A DNA stretch of 64,000 nucleotides, taken from positions 50,271,378-50,335,377 of the forward strand of contig OW388300.1 in the NCBI GenBank assembly GCA_936450465.1, in the 5' to 3' direction. How positions within the stretch are numbered: the stretch's first letter is position 1; every line of letters begins with the position of its first letter. Made by a program: the position numbers and the translations under genes. The notes below the pieces were generated by a model. The model was not told the DNA's origin and made no database searches. It worked only from the letters and a program-made list of their open reading frames with translations. Positions 29,301 to 39,407 of this stretch are shown piece after piece. The stretch comes from Gibbula magus. Lineage: Eukaryota > Mollusca > Gastropoda > Trochida > Trochidae.

Positions 29301-32300
29301 AGGCTCCATTAATTTTTTCTCTAGGGTCTAGATGACAGACTAAGAGAAAACTTGCAACAGCACATATATATTAATTGCGGTGAAACCTGCGTCACACGGG
29401 ACTGCAGTATCATATAGGTGACGTGGATTGAGTTAACCTTAAATATCTCAAAGTGCATCAAATCATTATAACGAAGGGGCAATGTCGAGGTTACCTGGGG
29501 TATTCTGCAATGGTATTGCAGTGAAACCTGCGTGTATCGGATGGAAGCGCACAATGAGTCAAAACCAAACAGTCACCCAAACAGCCCTGCGTGTAGCTTA
29601 ACAATAGCAGGTAAGGTTGCCGAGCCCCTGGCGGGATGCGAACCCCATACCACCCGACCTAAAGACGAATACCCTAACCACTGCACCATATCGCATCCTA
29701 CAAAGAATATAAAAGATAAAATGATTTGTAATTACAATATAAACATATCCGGGTTGTCACTGACTTTAAAATTCAAAACGACACGATGCATAAAAGAGTT
29801 ATTCGTGTGTGCAATATAAGAGGTACTTCCTTATTGTGGCGTGTTGTACATACATGGGGGTACGTTACAGAGGTGTGATTTATAAGTTGATTTTGCCCGG
29901 TACTGTATTATATTACAAGATTTTTTTTTTTACATGGAAATAGATTGTATACAAGGTCCCTGTCTACAAATAGGCTGATAATCCACTGATTTAAACGTTT
30001 TAACATTTAAAGGGACAGTAGCACGTTTTTTGCAAATTTTATTTTTTCAAATTTCCCATTTATAATGATTGTTTATGTCATTTTTATTACTTTAGAGGGT
30101 AAAACATCTCATTACACAAACCAATTTTCCGTAGTGATAATAACGGTGTTGGGTATAAAGCAAAAATTGCATGGCGGCCATTTTATTGTGAACACAATAA
30201 TCTATTATTTCGAATGACAAAAACGATTCCCATGGCTTTACAGAACCATGTACGCTCATTTTTTAACTTGATTTTCCGTAGAGAGAAGGGTGTTTTACTA
30301 TTGGTGACATTATTTTTCAAATACATTTCATCCGCGAAAAAACGTGCCACTGCCCCTTTAACACTTTATCTTCGTTGGATGGCTACAATGATACAACGAC
30401 ATCTTATGTCAACTCCAGTCGGTCCGAAACTCTTCTAGCCTTGTCGCTGATTGACTGGAGTGAAGGTAGGGCGAAGGTTATCTGACATGACCTCTATGGT
30501 GGAGTATTCAGATCAGAAACGCAGCCAGCGGCGTGTTCAGGACCGCGAGTTGTCGCCTGGCGTGTACGCGCTTACCCGCGAACGGCGAACGGCGAACGGT
30601 AGAACGGAAACCTGAGGTCGCGAGTACTTCCCAAGATAATTTCAGAATATCATTACCATTTTGGAAAAAGTAGGTGCCTTGCACATAGCAATGGACCAAA
30701 TTTCAATTGAGGGGGTAATAAAAGAGAGAAAAATGAGGTAATCAAATTTTGTGATACACGACTCCATTTTGGATCGCAAATACTCGCTTGGCGAGACTGC
30801 TCCAAAGTGGTCACGCGTGTATTCGCAAGTACGCGCGAACTCGTTGTCGTTCAGAAGCGGATACTCGCGAATACTCGCGAATACTCGCGGGTAATCGCGG
30901 TTCTGAACATGCCTCAGGTACGGGGGTTACGTTCGATCTACAGATCGAGATAGATGTTAACATGAAATAGCATTGCTTGTGAGTACAAATCAGTGACTTA
31001 CTACGGTCTAGTTTATGTTTTAGAAGCTATGGAAAGTTATGTACATCATTGTCTATCTGAAATACAATGCCCGTACACAACATTGTTTTGACACCTAGAT
31101 CATCATTTACTTAAGTTTATGTGTACAAATGAAAATTACTGAGCGATTACTTTTATACAGTCTACATGTTCAACGTGCTGTTACTGGAAGGTATACATAA
31201 ACTTGATACGCCTTGCTTAGGTAAATAGTATATGATAAAATATATTAAGTCGATCCCATTTTAGTTTTGCAAAACAAGTATTCAATTGTTTGAATATTTC
31301 AGAATATCAACGTTTTCATAATTCCTTTTCGAGCTAAAATATAACACAATTTATAGTTACCATAGTAACAAACGCATTGTCTGTTACTGACATTTTAAAA
31401 CCAAAACCACTTAAGTTTGTGATTTATGTCAAAACCAGACGTTATTATTGAAGAGAAGCTCTGTTCAACAACACTCCAGAAATAAAGCCTATCTTAAAAC
31501 ATATTTACATAGATTAGCCATCAATATTCTGTACCTTACAACTGAGGAGCAAAAAACATCTAATATTTTCTTTAAACAAAACTTGCACGTCGACCCGGTA
31601 AAGCTCATCTTAACGCGAATAGCTCCGATGGGAATAGGTTTATTGTTGAGATATTGATTTCAGAGGGAGGGGTGAGGTTAGATAGGGGAAGATGGGGGAA
31701 ATGTTATGTACACAAACGAGAATAAAGATTTAATGTTACCAATGATTTTGATGTTCAAAAACGTAATCTTAATCTTGTTAATCAGTAGTGTATGAAACGG
31801 TTACGACGGATTCAATATAACCAGACGGATTACATATATCATATTTTTATATTTTAAAACTGTATTCAGAATTTATTCCTGAATGTTCATATATTTCTAC
31901 ACTAATTTAATTATAATATTTACATTAACTAATTGCTCTCTCTTTGTCCATATTTAAGTGAAAGAACGATGAACATATCCCTAATTTGCCAATTGAAGCT
32001 GGGACTGTTAAAGTAAAAACATAAATAACAGTTTGCGTGTGCTTGGGGTCCCTTATAATTTATTTGAAAAAAAAACCACGAATAGCTACTCGGACCTTTT
32101 CATAACTACTGTGTCAAAGATTAGATAAAACAATTGTTGAAACAAACGTGATCCCTGTCACCGCCCTTGGACACATTTAGCAGTTATTGGTCATGTGTAC
32201 ATGTTGCACGTGCCGATACCAAACCGTGTATGAATTGATCGATGAAGAATATATGTGTTGTAGCAGCAGATTCGTCATGTTGCATCAGGTTGTTTTAGCC

Positions 32301-35300
32301 CGAGATTGATAGTGTTGCCGACTGTTGTGTGTTTTTGCCGTTTTAGCTCCGGCCACAGATAATACACGTCAATAGTAATCCGAATAAAGTGTTTCCATTC
32401 TTAATTTGTTCGGTGGGGACGAGCGTGGCTGGGAATCAATAACATGTTTTAATCAAATATGTTTGAACAACCTGTGTGCATACCAACCACTGTGGTGTAT
32501 TCTGACAGGTGACCCGAGGTGATCAGTTGCAACTTGACCTTAATGTTATCCACAATGGTTGTAGAGATTGATGATATGATGGAAAGAAGGAAAGATGAAC
32601 AGAAAATATGACACAATGCTAAACAGACTGCACGTGATGACACAAACCCTGTACAATGCAACAATGGACGCAGTTTATCATAACTTTTTAAGAAGGAATT
32701 TAATAAAGTCAAGAAATCCTTTTCAAGGTTTAGTCCTGCAATACATGGATTTATGTCTATATTCTTACAATCTCATTTAAATCAGATCATTGATTCGTTC
32801 CCCAGGCTTATTTGCTAGTCTACATAGATGAGTGGAAACCCAAACTAGCAAATGAGATTGATATTCGTAATTACCTCTGAAGAAACTAATTAGCAGAAAT
32901 CGACTAGCGTTATAACGACCTATATACCTACTGTATTGACTGTATGATAAACACTGGAACGATATTGGCCGTAAAAATGTGAATTACGACACATGATGAC
33001 CACGAGATAACCAACGTGTTATGCATGTTGAGATGGTCACAGGGAATGGTAACGCGTAATAATAAGAACTAATTGCGCCTTATAACGAGGTATGACATCT
33101 CGTCCATCAGTAGACATCACACAGCATACACAATGATTATATGGAGAGGATGAAATCATATTGTTATCAAAAGGATATCAAAATTAATGTTGATATGTAC
33201 GAGTTCGTTACGCCTTATACATGTGTATATCGAAGAGCTCAAGCAGTGCTATATCGGGGTTTACCTTAGCTTCAGATTTCACAGCGAAAGACGGCTGGTG
33301 TATATATATATATGTACAATGTATATATCGCTGTATACTTACAATATATGTATTGATTCTAGGTGAAATAAAATACCTGTGACTCACGAGACTTACTTAC
33401 ATATATACATATTCACAGGTGGCACGAGCGTCGTGCATCAACAACATATACAACAACAAACAGCCAATACAAGCTGCAAGAAGAGACAGGCGGGTAGATA
33501 GAAAGACAGGGAGACGGACAAAGAGACACACAAAGAGCTATTCTTGAATTGATCATATGAGAAAATCTACTTTCATTTATTGCGTATATGAATCTGTCGA
33601 GTTTCTCGTAAAACGTACATGTTCAGTATCAGTTTTCATCGGAATAAAGTTTTATATATGATGTTTTACTACATTTTCAAGAATCAAAGAACATCAAATA
33701 ATCTGTACACAAATTCTTTTTTTCATAAGGAAACAGACTATTAAAATATTTCATACTGAGAATACCACAGGTCTACACTCAGCAATAGGGATAAACGTAT
33801 GTCTGATCAAGTATGTACATGGAATATGTATTCTCCGCTGTATAAGTATAACATAAATAGTTCCATATTTCGCGTATCGAGTTCTTGGTGTTGGTCAAAC
33901 AAAGGAGAGTTCCTAAGTGTAGAAATTGTAAGCAAGTCTAGTTTGTCACAGCGCTAGGACCGATCGTTCCGGGCTCCTTTTTATTTCATTTCATAATAAA
34001 AGGGAAAACAACTTCGACTTAACGTCAGCATCAAATATATTTCAGGGATTATAAACCTTTGTTAATGACATTGATGACATGAGAATATGACAGTGTATAT
34101 TCTTTTGAGCGACAATTCCAATCCTCAAGTAAACTGATCGCGTGTTGAACCCGAGGTCGGTTATCTAGTTCACATTCACGTAGGTCTTCAGTCCACGTCT
34201 ATGTATGTTTACATATCTATCTATCTGTCGTTTGTGTGAAAGCACAAACAAGAGCTTCGCATAGTTTAGCTTCGAAAAAGGGTAATGTACACTCAGTGGA
34301 TGTATTCATGTTATATCTATGGCGCGTTATGATATTGTAAACGAATTAAAGAGTATTACATTCAAACATCTTTATAAGAAGTTTACCTTCCTAACTTACC
34401 AGACAGACTTTGTATATTGTGAAATAACTAGGTCAGGGCAATATAAGTCTCACGACTCACAACTCACACTGTCCAATATCATGATGTTATTAATTAAGTA
34501 TTTCAGTAAAGGCTTCCGTGTTACGTTGTATATTGGCACCAGAAGTCGAGGGACAAATAACGGACCGAGGATCTGCAACTCGATCAAAACGGAACTAATT
34601 GATTAATTACAAAGTTGATTATTTTTCCTCCATTTATTCTATTTAATTACAACATAATAAAAAGTTCATTTCCATCGAAATCCTATTTATAAACTAGATT
34701 GTTGATCAGATAGGACTAATTTCATTCAAATTTCCACGTTTAAAATCAGAAAATACATAGGTTCAACGTCATATAAATTCTAGATAAGACTCATGATAAG
34801 ATAAGCTAGAAGAAAATAGATACATATATAGATACAAATAAAACGAGGATGTCATATCAGTGCCAATTGCATATGTTTACTGTACGAGTGCTTTAATATT
34901 GGTATTATCAGAACGAAAGCGAGGGATTTATCAATATTCAAGCACACTTGTCATAAACATAGAATGTTATTGATCTGGTTACCGTAATGTTACCGAAGTT
35001 ATGAAATCAAGGAAAATACGCTAAAGTATACGCTGGCTACCTGTCGACACCGAATACAACGTCATAGGGGAAACGTGAAATCACGAGAACACGTATCCCC
35101 AAAGCAAGTGCATTGTAATTTGCACTTGGGCATATGTGCAAAATATTAACCCGGATGTGAATGCTCTCGCAGTTTATAATGAAAGGTAAGCTGAGAGTTA
35201 AACGTATTCTAAACAGGTTTTATGTATTGTAACCGAACGTTATATACGAAATACAAATGTGTGTAAGAATAAAATGTCGCAATCGGTTTACGTTAGACTA

Positions 35301-35977
35301 TCTCTCAATCTTTGGACGCATTATTCACCCAACAAGCGATGCCCTACACTAAACAGCGTCACACCTCGTTTCATGAAAATATAACATTTAATTAACCCAA
35401 TTACGAAAATATTTCTGAAGAATGATGCTTATATATTTTTTAATTTTCTGATGTTGTTTAAAGTCATCACTCTTGACAATGACATTCAAATTTCTCCATA
35501 AAATTCGATCATTATTAATCTCCTCAGCTCTTCAATATGTATAATTCCATTCAGAAAATAAAAAAAAAGTATTTTCAGTTTACAGGCTTTAAAAAACGTA
35601 TTGACGTGATGTAAGTTTATATTTGTCTGAAATTCTGACAATTTTCTATTTGAGAGCCATCAAGTATAGACAACAGGACGATTGTTGTGTTGTTGTTGTT
35701 GTTGTTGTTGTTGTAGAGACAGCAAATTGATCTGAATCAAGCTACTTTCCAGAGTAAATGTCAACGACACTTGGTTGATAATAAATAAACAGTACAGTCG
35801 GGAGACTGGGTCCAGGGGAAAGAAAGGGGGCGTAACGAGAGTAAACAAATGAAATGCGTTTGAAACCAGCACACGATCAGCCCGTGAATATAACTAACAA
35901 AACAACGTCAGTCACTCTACCTGAATTCTGGGGTCCAAGTCCTCGTTATTTTCCATTTCCCCGTGTCCTCCCTCCAT
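2191..35977 (-). CDS. SH3BP5: SH3BP5-like gene, 5' portion (three coding exons)
   Basis: This is the N-terminal part of an SH3-domain-binding protein 5 homologue, read on the minus strand as exons 35921-35977, 3475-3537 and 2191-2319. All joins are phase 0 with GT-AG borders. The joined peptide has DPRIQ followed by EL..LN.S..DINR.E.EL and then AR...R, which aligns without gaps to the start of the vertebrate SH3BP5 coiled-coil domain as I remember it. Family knowledge: SH3BP5 and SH3BP5L are V-shaped coiled-coil guanine exchange factors for RAB11, and SH3BP5 (Sab) is also a JNK docking protein on mitochondria and binds BTK. About 81 residues are visible. The rest of the coiled coil and the C-terminal tail must lie left of the window. 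Intron 1 is about 32.4 kb and repeat-filled. I am confident of the family, less so of orthology to SH3BP5 rather than SH3BP5L. Confidence 0.88.
2476..2645. mobile_element. Fold-back element with CTGATGA...GAAAC motif (copy 1)
   Basis: A 170-bp near-perfect inverted repeat is centred at about 2561 on GGTGGATTCCACC. Its outer ends are CAGGAAGATATTCTGGATAA and its inverse at 2626-2645. The minus-strand reading of the left arm has CTGATGAAGGA, a 12-base loop, TCC, then GAAACGTC. This resembles the conserved core of hammerhead-like termini seen in some retroelements, but with an extra A after CTGATGA. A second, sequence-related fold-back is at 63507-63633. Non-coding. Confidence 0.6.
2646..3474. 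other. Intron 2 of the SH3BP5-like gene (unique part)
   Basis: AT-rich sequence between the fold-back element and exon 2. I see no exon, repeat or RNA gene. The open frame at 2970-3152 has no family resemblance. Confidence 0.5.
3475..3537 (-). CDS. SH3BP5: SH3BP5-like exon 2
   Basis: The exon is 63 nt (21 codons), phase 0 at both ends. It is preceded by TCTATCTACAG and followed by GTGAGT. It encodes EELNLLNTSSNDINRLENEL plus D, the heptad-like start of the coiled-coil domain, with the DINR motif shared with vertebrate SH3BP5. No other frame gives a plausible peptide with both splice sites. Confidence 0.88.
4070..4324. repeat. (ATGGT)n pentanucleotide microsatellite
   Basis: About 250 bp of ATGGT units are interspersed with GTGGT and ATGAT variants. 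Both strands read as long tyrosine/histidine or tryptophan/tyrosine-rich open frames purely because the unit lacks stops. Not a gene. Confidence 0.95.
4370..4503. repeat. Tandem repeat, about 61-bp unit, roughly 2.2 copies
   Basis: The unit runs TATGGTGTAGTATTGCATG, then ATTGCATGTGTGATGTGTTG. It recurs at about 4372, 4431 and 4469 with small changes and grades into the flanking pentanucleotide arrays. Confidence 0.75.
4500..4572. repeat. (GTGTT)n microsatellite with trailing ATGGT units
   Basis: About nine GTGTT units at 4503-4545, then more GGTAT units. This is the continuation of the array starting at 4070. Confidence 0.9.
4573..6985. other. AT-rich intron stretch with two short bivalve-repeat heads
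   Basis: Two near-copies of AAAATAGAGCCATGGCCTCT followed by GTAGCTCA occur at about 5258 and 5332. A third relative is at 25028. They look like heads of the element family described at 7010. A short (TTAA)n run lies at 6572-6590. No exons seen. Confidence 0.45.
7010..7532 (+). repeat. Bivalve-type tandem repeat element, three units of about 147 bp plus hairpin tail
   Basis: The phrase ACAATTTAGAATCC recurs at 7069, 7215 and 7362 (spacing 146 and 147). Each copy is followed by CCAAGGAGT.TGTACATAAA and CAGCTC. The last unit ends in GTTTACGGACGGACGGACGG and then a GGCCTTTCAGGCC hairpin and AGATGAGCTAA. Reversed, this tail reads TAGCTCATCTGGCC...GGCGTCCGTCCGTCC, a very common bivalve repeat end. 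No coding potential; open frames are incidental. Confidence 0.75.
7600..7925 (+). repeat. Two further diverged units of the 147-bp repeat family
   Basis: Units begin near 7665 and 7812. They share TATTTGGGGCCACA, TCACCAAATCTACAATT and CTGGAGAAGAAG with the 7010-7532 array but lack the GGACGG tail. Older than the preceding array by visible divergence. Confidence 0.65.
8830..9028 (-). mobile_element. tRNA-derived SINE
   Basis: Read on the minus strand, the head has a box A-like TAGTGGTTAGTCTGCTGG (9008-9025) and box B GGTTCGAATCC (8977-8987), followed by CCCGGTGGAGAC. The body contains GGGCAAGGCACTTCATTC and CAGTCCACCCAGCTGTA, a core shared by SINEs across many marine invertebrates (the MetaSINE-type domain, from memory). 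The 3' boundary is uncertain. Confidence 0.7.
10602..10625 (-). CDS. SH3BP5: Possible alternative first coding exon of the SH3BP5-like gene (MAAARVVQ)
   Basis: On the minus strand an ATG opens eight codons (MAAARVVQ) ending CAG before GTAAGG, a strong donor in phase 0. It can therefore splice straight into exon 2 at 3537 in frame. The start sits in CAATATGGCGGC, which matches 11 of 12 positions of the TISU element (SAASATGGCGGC) that binds YY1 and marks promoters with very short leaders. The 100 bases upstream include a GGGGGCGTG GC box and TGACGT. An alternative promoter making an isoform without the acidic N-terminus is inferred; no transcript evidence is available here. Confidence 0.5.
10953..11090. 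repeat. Degenerate AGTAATAGT-type low-complexity tandem repeat
   Basis: GTAACACTAAAAGTAATAGT recurs with changes about three times (near 10987, 11011, 11035). Open frames on both strands here are repeat artefacts. Confidence 0.75.
11345..11935 (+). repeat. Bivalve-type tandem repeat, about 150-bp unit, with TCAAGGTCA motifs
   Basis: Three and a half units. GGTCAAGGTCACCAAA occurs at 11443 and 11593, and a diverged form at 11744 (spacing 150 and 151). Each unit also has AAGTGGTCAAAGTGT and GTGACCTTGAAA. The array ends in ACGTACGGACGTACGTACGG and a GTCCCC...GGGGAC hairpin. The tail style links it to the 7010 family, but the units differ. Confidence 0.75.
12257..12332. repeat. Two tandem copies of a 38-bp unit flanking the minisatellite
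   Basis: GATATCATAACGCCCTTGTA and the following 18 bases occur at 12257 and again at 12295, with one G/T difference. They lie 27 bp left of the 39-bp array but are unrelated to it. Confidence 0.85.
12359..17271. repeat. 39-bp minisatellite, about 126 copies
   Basis: About 4.9 kb of near-identical 39-bp units (ATGGTCAGATAGACTGAGAT, then GTATGTGTCWAACATCAGT). W (A or T) is almost the only variable site. The left part follows an A-A-T pattern, giving a 117-bp higher-order unit. From about 14062 to 14452 there are eleven T units in a row, then A/T alternation, and the right part from about 15300 is nearly all A units. Rare singletons are at 13886 (GTCATATAG), 15455 (creates TGA), 16551 and 17098. 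Because 39 is divisible by three and one frame per strand lacks stops, giant open frames (up to 1391 codons) arise; they have no start context, no splice sites and no family. It lies in intron 1 of the SH3BP5-like gene. Confidence 0.97.
17302..20750. other. Intron stretch without recognisable features
   Basis: AT-rich. I looked for exons on both strands. The open frame at 20052-20345 (minus, 97 codons) has several cysteines and one hydrophobic stretch, but no family match and no supporting splice sites, so it is not called. Confidence 0.45.
20790..21010. repeat. Dispersed repeat copy with paired TGACGTCA palindromes
   Basis: GTGCCATATGACTTTTACGA, then ACTTTCAAATGTATGTATAACCCTC and CGCTCGGGCAAT, is shared with a copy at 37130-37270. 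At its left end two perfect cAMP-response palindromes (TGACGTCA) lie at 20798 and 20821. Function unknown. Confidence 0.5.
21011..25020. other. Intron stretch without recognisable features
   Basis: AT-rich; only short AT runs near 23650-23700. No exon with matching splice phase to the SH3BP5-like gene was found. Confidence 0.45.
25025..25392 (+). repeat. Copy of the 7010-type bivalve repeat element
   Basis: Begins ATGGAGCCATGGGCTCTGTA, contains about one and a half of the 147-bp units (TACAATTTAGAATCC at 25249), and ends GTTTACGGATGGACGCCGGA, then CATCGGGCCTTTGAGCTAAAA. A shorter, more complete-looking copy that shows head and tail of one element. Confidence 0.7.
27295..27650. mobile_element. 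TTAA-flanked MITE, copy 1 (left end eroded)
   Basis: Shares its full body with copies at 30007 and 52468: CAGTAGCACGTTTTTT at left, GGCGGCCATTTTATTGTGAA in the middle, and AAAAAACGTGCTACG...TTTAA at right. The first bases of the left terminus (TTAAAGGGA) are missing. Non-coding. Confidence 0.8.
29517..29693 (-). mobile_element. tRNA-derived SINE (second family)
   Basis: On the minus strand a box A-like TGCAGTGGTTAGGG (29672-29685) is followed by TATTCGTCTTTAGG and box B GGTTCGCATCC (29634-29644), then CCGCCAGGGGCTCGGC. Its downstream part differs from the SINE at 8830. A GTGAAACCTGCGT stretch at its far end also occurs alone at 29380, so the 3' boundary is uncertain. Confidence 0.6.
30007..30361. 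mobile_element. TTAA-flanked MITE, copy 2 (complete)
   Basis: 355 bp including a TTAA at each end. The inverted termini read AGGGACAGTAGCACGTTTTT and AGGGGCAGTGGCACGTTTTT. TTAA duplication with AG-rich termini fits Kolobok- or piggyBac-class non-autonomous elements. No transposase inside. Confidence 0.85.
30530..30913. mobile_element. MITE with GGCRTGTTCAG termini and CTCGCGA sub-repeats
   Basis: The inverted ends are GGCGTGTTCAGGACCGCGA (30530-30548) and, from the right, GGCATGTTCAGAACCGCGA. Both subterminal regions are rich in ACTCGCGAAT/CGCGAAC repeats. About 384 bp; non-coding. Target duplication not clear. Confidence 0.65.
30920..35650. other. Intron stretch without recognisable features
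   Basis: AT-rich; open frames are short and lack exon signals. Nothing supportable as a gene or named repeat. Confidence 0.45.
35683..35714. repeat. (TTG)n trinucleotide repeat
   Basis: About nine TTG/GTT units, 200 bp downstream of the exon 1 donor in intron 1 of the SH3BP5-like gene. Confidence 0.9.
35921..35977 (-). CDS. SH3BP5: SH3BP5-like exon 1, canonical start
   Basis: This exon encodes 19 residues beginning MEGGHGEMENNEDLDPRIQ and ends CAG before GTAGAG, a good donor. The acidic run followed by DPRIQ matches the position just before the coiled coil in vertebrate SH3BP5. The start context is ACCAACATGG, a good Kozak match. An in-frame TAG lies nine bases upstream of the ATG and could double as an AG acceptor after CCTTTAG, so a separate 5' untranslated exon is possible. 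The region upstream (35980-36320 on the plus strand) is relatively GC-rich and holds a palindromic E-box. Confidence 0.85.
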
Positions 35978-36303
35978 GTTGGTAGCCTAAAGGTAATCCA
36001 GGGACCCAATTCGTCTTCAACCATGGGTTACTATCCGGATGTGTTTTTGACCCGCCGTTCTTTTGAAGCGAGCAAGCATTCGCTCAGCCCCGAGACGACA
36101 CGGCGCGGTGACCCTTCCACTCTGACCTGTGATATAACTACGACCTTTGACCTACTCTCGGCTCTCTGTCCCACGTTGAAACAATGGCGTGTGGTTTGTA
36201 CTGCCCGTGTACATTCCAGAAACGTGGTTGTTACTTGTGATTAGAAGAGGCATTAACATAATCTGCATATGCCGAACACGCCTGAAATGTCATTGTTAGC
36301 CAG

Positions 36304-36313
36304 GTCACGTGAC
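36304..36313. promoter_or_regulatory. Palindromic E-box GTCACGTGAC in the putative SH3BP5-like promoter
   Basis: Perfect 10-bp palindrome, identical to the CLEAR consensus bound by TFEB/MITF-family factors, about 330 bp upstream of the exon 1 start codon. Binding is inferred only from the motif. A second copy lies at 43985. Confidence 0.4.
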
Positions 36314-37129
36314 ACAGCCTAGGAGTATATTGATTAGATGTACGTATGCATTGTACTTCCACGGTTCAACTTCAAACGTGTGTACGTTACAGATTAACTC
36401 GGCCATGTGTTACACAGCTGTGTTTAATTTATAGATTTACGTACATATAGAAAGAGTTAGATCATGAAATTAACTAAAGTTAAATTTCGAACACGCCTGA
36501 AATCGTTTTGAATATAGTTACATCGTCATAAACGTACTCTCGCTTATTCCTACAATATATTTAAAACATGAGTGTAACGTCCTAATTAAGCCCAGGCCTA
36601 ACGTTGTGTTTAAAGAATAAATTATGTAATTATAATGTTTTCAACAACTACGTTAGGGTTAATTAAAATTTAAGTCCTTTCTTTAAAGTAGACTTGACGA
36701 TTTCAGAAGTTAATTATATGTTCAAATATATACTTCATGAAGAATCACAGACTGGGGAGGAAGCCTGGGGAGGCAATATAGATATGTGTATAATATATTT
36801 ATAGTATATGCTATTCAGAATTCCTCCCCCTAAAAATACTGCGAAATTTTACCGCCGAACTAAAATTATCTACACGAGAGAAACTGTTTTTCTTTTTCTT
36901 TTTGCCTCATGCCTTGTGTCCAATAAAATTTGGCGTAACCTGTTGATTGGGGACTATCTTGTATTGCCCGTATGGTAAACCATAAACGATGTTATTTGTT
37001 TGATATATATAGCATAGTTTGTTTCAGTGCCAGTCTCCCAGTTCCTCGTCTTTGGTATCTGAACTACACGGAACTTTATATTGTACACTCAGGCCGCATG
37101 CAGCAGCATATTTTTATGCGATACACACG

Positions 37130-37270
37130 AAACGGAATGGATCGTTTAAGAAGAAAGTATCACTCTCGCAAGTGCGACACGCCACATATGATTTTTACCA
37201 AACTCGTGTAAATGTGTGTATAGCCCTCGCTCTCGGTCGGGTAATGCAGATATCCACAATCGTCTCGTAA
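37130..37270. repeat. Dispersed repeat copy (partner of 20790-21010)
   Basis: CACATATGATTTTTACCAAA, then CTCGTGTAAATGTGTGTATAGCCCTCGCTC and CGGTCGGGTAAT, matches the 20.9 kb copy in order and spacing. Confidence 0.5.
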
Positions 37271-37866
37271 ACGTCATTTGCTTCTGGCATATAGGGTAGG
37301 TGTAGACGTTTAAAATAGAAGTTTGAATAGAAATAAAATTACTATCTGTAAACTGACTTTTACCAAAAGAGTTCACATATGTTTTAAATTTATCATTAGT
37401 AAGTTAGTTAGAAGAAGTTAGTTAGAAAATGAAATACGGTAAATGGAGGAGCTTGACATTGTCATTGTCTGAAAACGTATACATACACATGTATCATAAA
37501 TTCGACCACACAACAAGTTCCAGTCATACCAGAGTGATAAACTATATTTATTTATTATATTTATTATTTATAGCAACCCGGATCTATCGACATTACATAT
37601 ATATTATACATACATTTATTATACGTTGTAAAGCATACATAGGATTTCTTCTTCATAAGATGTCTTTATATATACATATAGGCTACCTGTATTGCATACT
37701 AGATTGTGATGTTAAATGTAAGTATATGCATTTTGTTATCCTGGTATGATCAGTTGGTTTACTCTCAGTCCGCCTACATCTCATTCTGCCTAATGTCCGA
37801 ATATGATAATAAGACTGAGAAAGATCAGGTCCCCCTTATTTTGGAAATAAACTAGTCCATGACAAC

Positions 37867-38028
<162 letters not shown>

Positions 38029-38099
38029 CACTGAACAGATCTCGCATTTTCATATAATTCACCATCCATATTCATTTAACTTTTTCAACATTACAATAA

Positions 38100-38165
38100 T
38101 AAATAAATGAATATTTATATAGCGCCTTATCCACAGGTCATATTGCTCAAAGCGCTGTACAAGTC
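38100..38165. repeat. Short dispersed motif TTTATATAGCGCCTTATCC ... CTCAAAGCGCTGTACAA
   Basis: A compact sequence seen as a recurring dispersed unit in many invertebrate genomes (from memory). Contains the small inverted pair AGCGC/GCGCT. Only one copy in this window. Confidence 0.35.
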
Positions 38166-38489
38166 AATGATGAAACAAGTAATGTTACTCTGGCTAATTT
38201 ATTTAGACACGTGTCTACAAATATGCTTTGTAACATTCCACACATGGACAAGTTATGTCGATACGCAGAAAGCATATTAGTCATACATGTGTACATGTAC
38301 CTCTTTATGTTGAATCACATAAACCATGTGTAATACATCACTATATATTTTACCTTTACACAAACATTGTCCTTTACAATTTCAATTTTAAAATATGGCC
38401 AGAAGCATTCAAAACACTGCAATTTTCGCCCTTGAAGTGCTGCCTCCAGTCTCTGTAAATCAGGATCGAGTTCGCGACGTGTTTCTTAC

Positions 38490-38583
38490 CATTCGATTTG
38501 CCACAATGCTCGAGTTTCTTGCTATTATCCGTTGCTTCAACGTCCTCCAGTTTACTGATGAACTCAAACAGGTCTGTGTGGGA
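38490..38583 (-). other. Exon-like segment of unknown gene
   Basis: On the minus strand 94 nt lie between an AG acceptor (TATCTGACCAG) and a strong donor (AATG before GTAAGAAA). One frame reads SHTDLFEFISKLEDVEATDN and on to KSN, charged and probably helical; a second frame is also open. It sits between the SH3BP5-like first exon and the cytokine-like gene, and its phase does not join either. Could be an untranslated or alternative exon, or chance. Confidence 0.25.
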
Positions 38584-39407
38584 CTGGTCAGATAGACCAG
38601 TTTAGTATTGAGTGAAAACCCTCCATGCAAGTGTTTATTGATAAAGTGATAAAAGAAGTCTTCTTTTTTCAGTGAAAATTAATAGAGAAGAGTCGGTGGA
38701 CTCACAAACCAGTAAAATCACACCACAAAAGTATTTTCATAATAGCTTGTTTACAGACTCAATTGATTTTTGTAGTTCTTATAGTTTATATTCAAAAGGG
38801 AAAGTATTGCCTGTGACGTGATATATAATATTGCAGACAACATTCTGAAATACAATTTCCAACGGACATGAGGTGTCGGCCTCGTTACACTTTGTATAGT
38901 ATAGGCTTGATTGTCCACACCTCATGCCCCTGTGGTTGAACCGTACGAGAGTCCTGCGTTCTGCCAGTTAACAAAGGGGGATCCCCCCTAGCCGAAACCA
39001 CAAGGAACACTTCTATTTCACACTGCCACATATACACGCTCAGTAGTTATATGACATATTAAACATTGTCAACCCAAATCCGTCGTTTTGCCATTATATA
39101 CTCACGTGCAAAAGAAACTTCCCACTACAAAATATAAGTGTTTCCATCCACGAACGATACCTTCTATATGTGTGATATCAAGCGATATCGTTTTTGGCAG
39201 TAGATTTTGCACAGTGCCATGTCACTGTCAACTCCATGATATCATAATGCTTTTACATCATGGAGTAATGACATCACAATACTATATGAGGTCATTAACA
39301 TGATGACATCACAATGCTATGCCATCACCGCATTGCAAGTTAAATGGCACATCTATGCTCAGATATATACACTATTTTCATTGAAATGTAATAAGAATGA
39401 TTTTTGA

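Noticed and set aside
29620..29695. Functional tRNA gene
   Set aside because: Same reasoning; it is the head of a tRNA-derived SINE.
30214..30438. Open frames sharing NLIFRREKG at 30.2 and 52.7 kb, as a small gene family
   Set aside because: Both are incidental frames within copies of the TTAA MITE.
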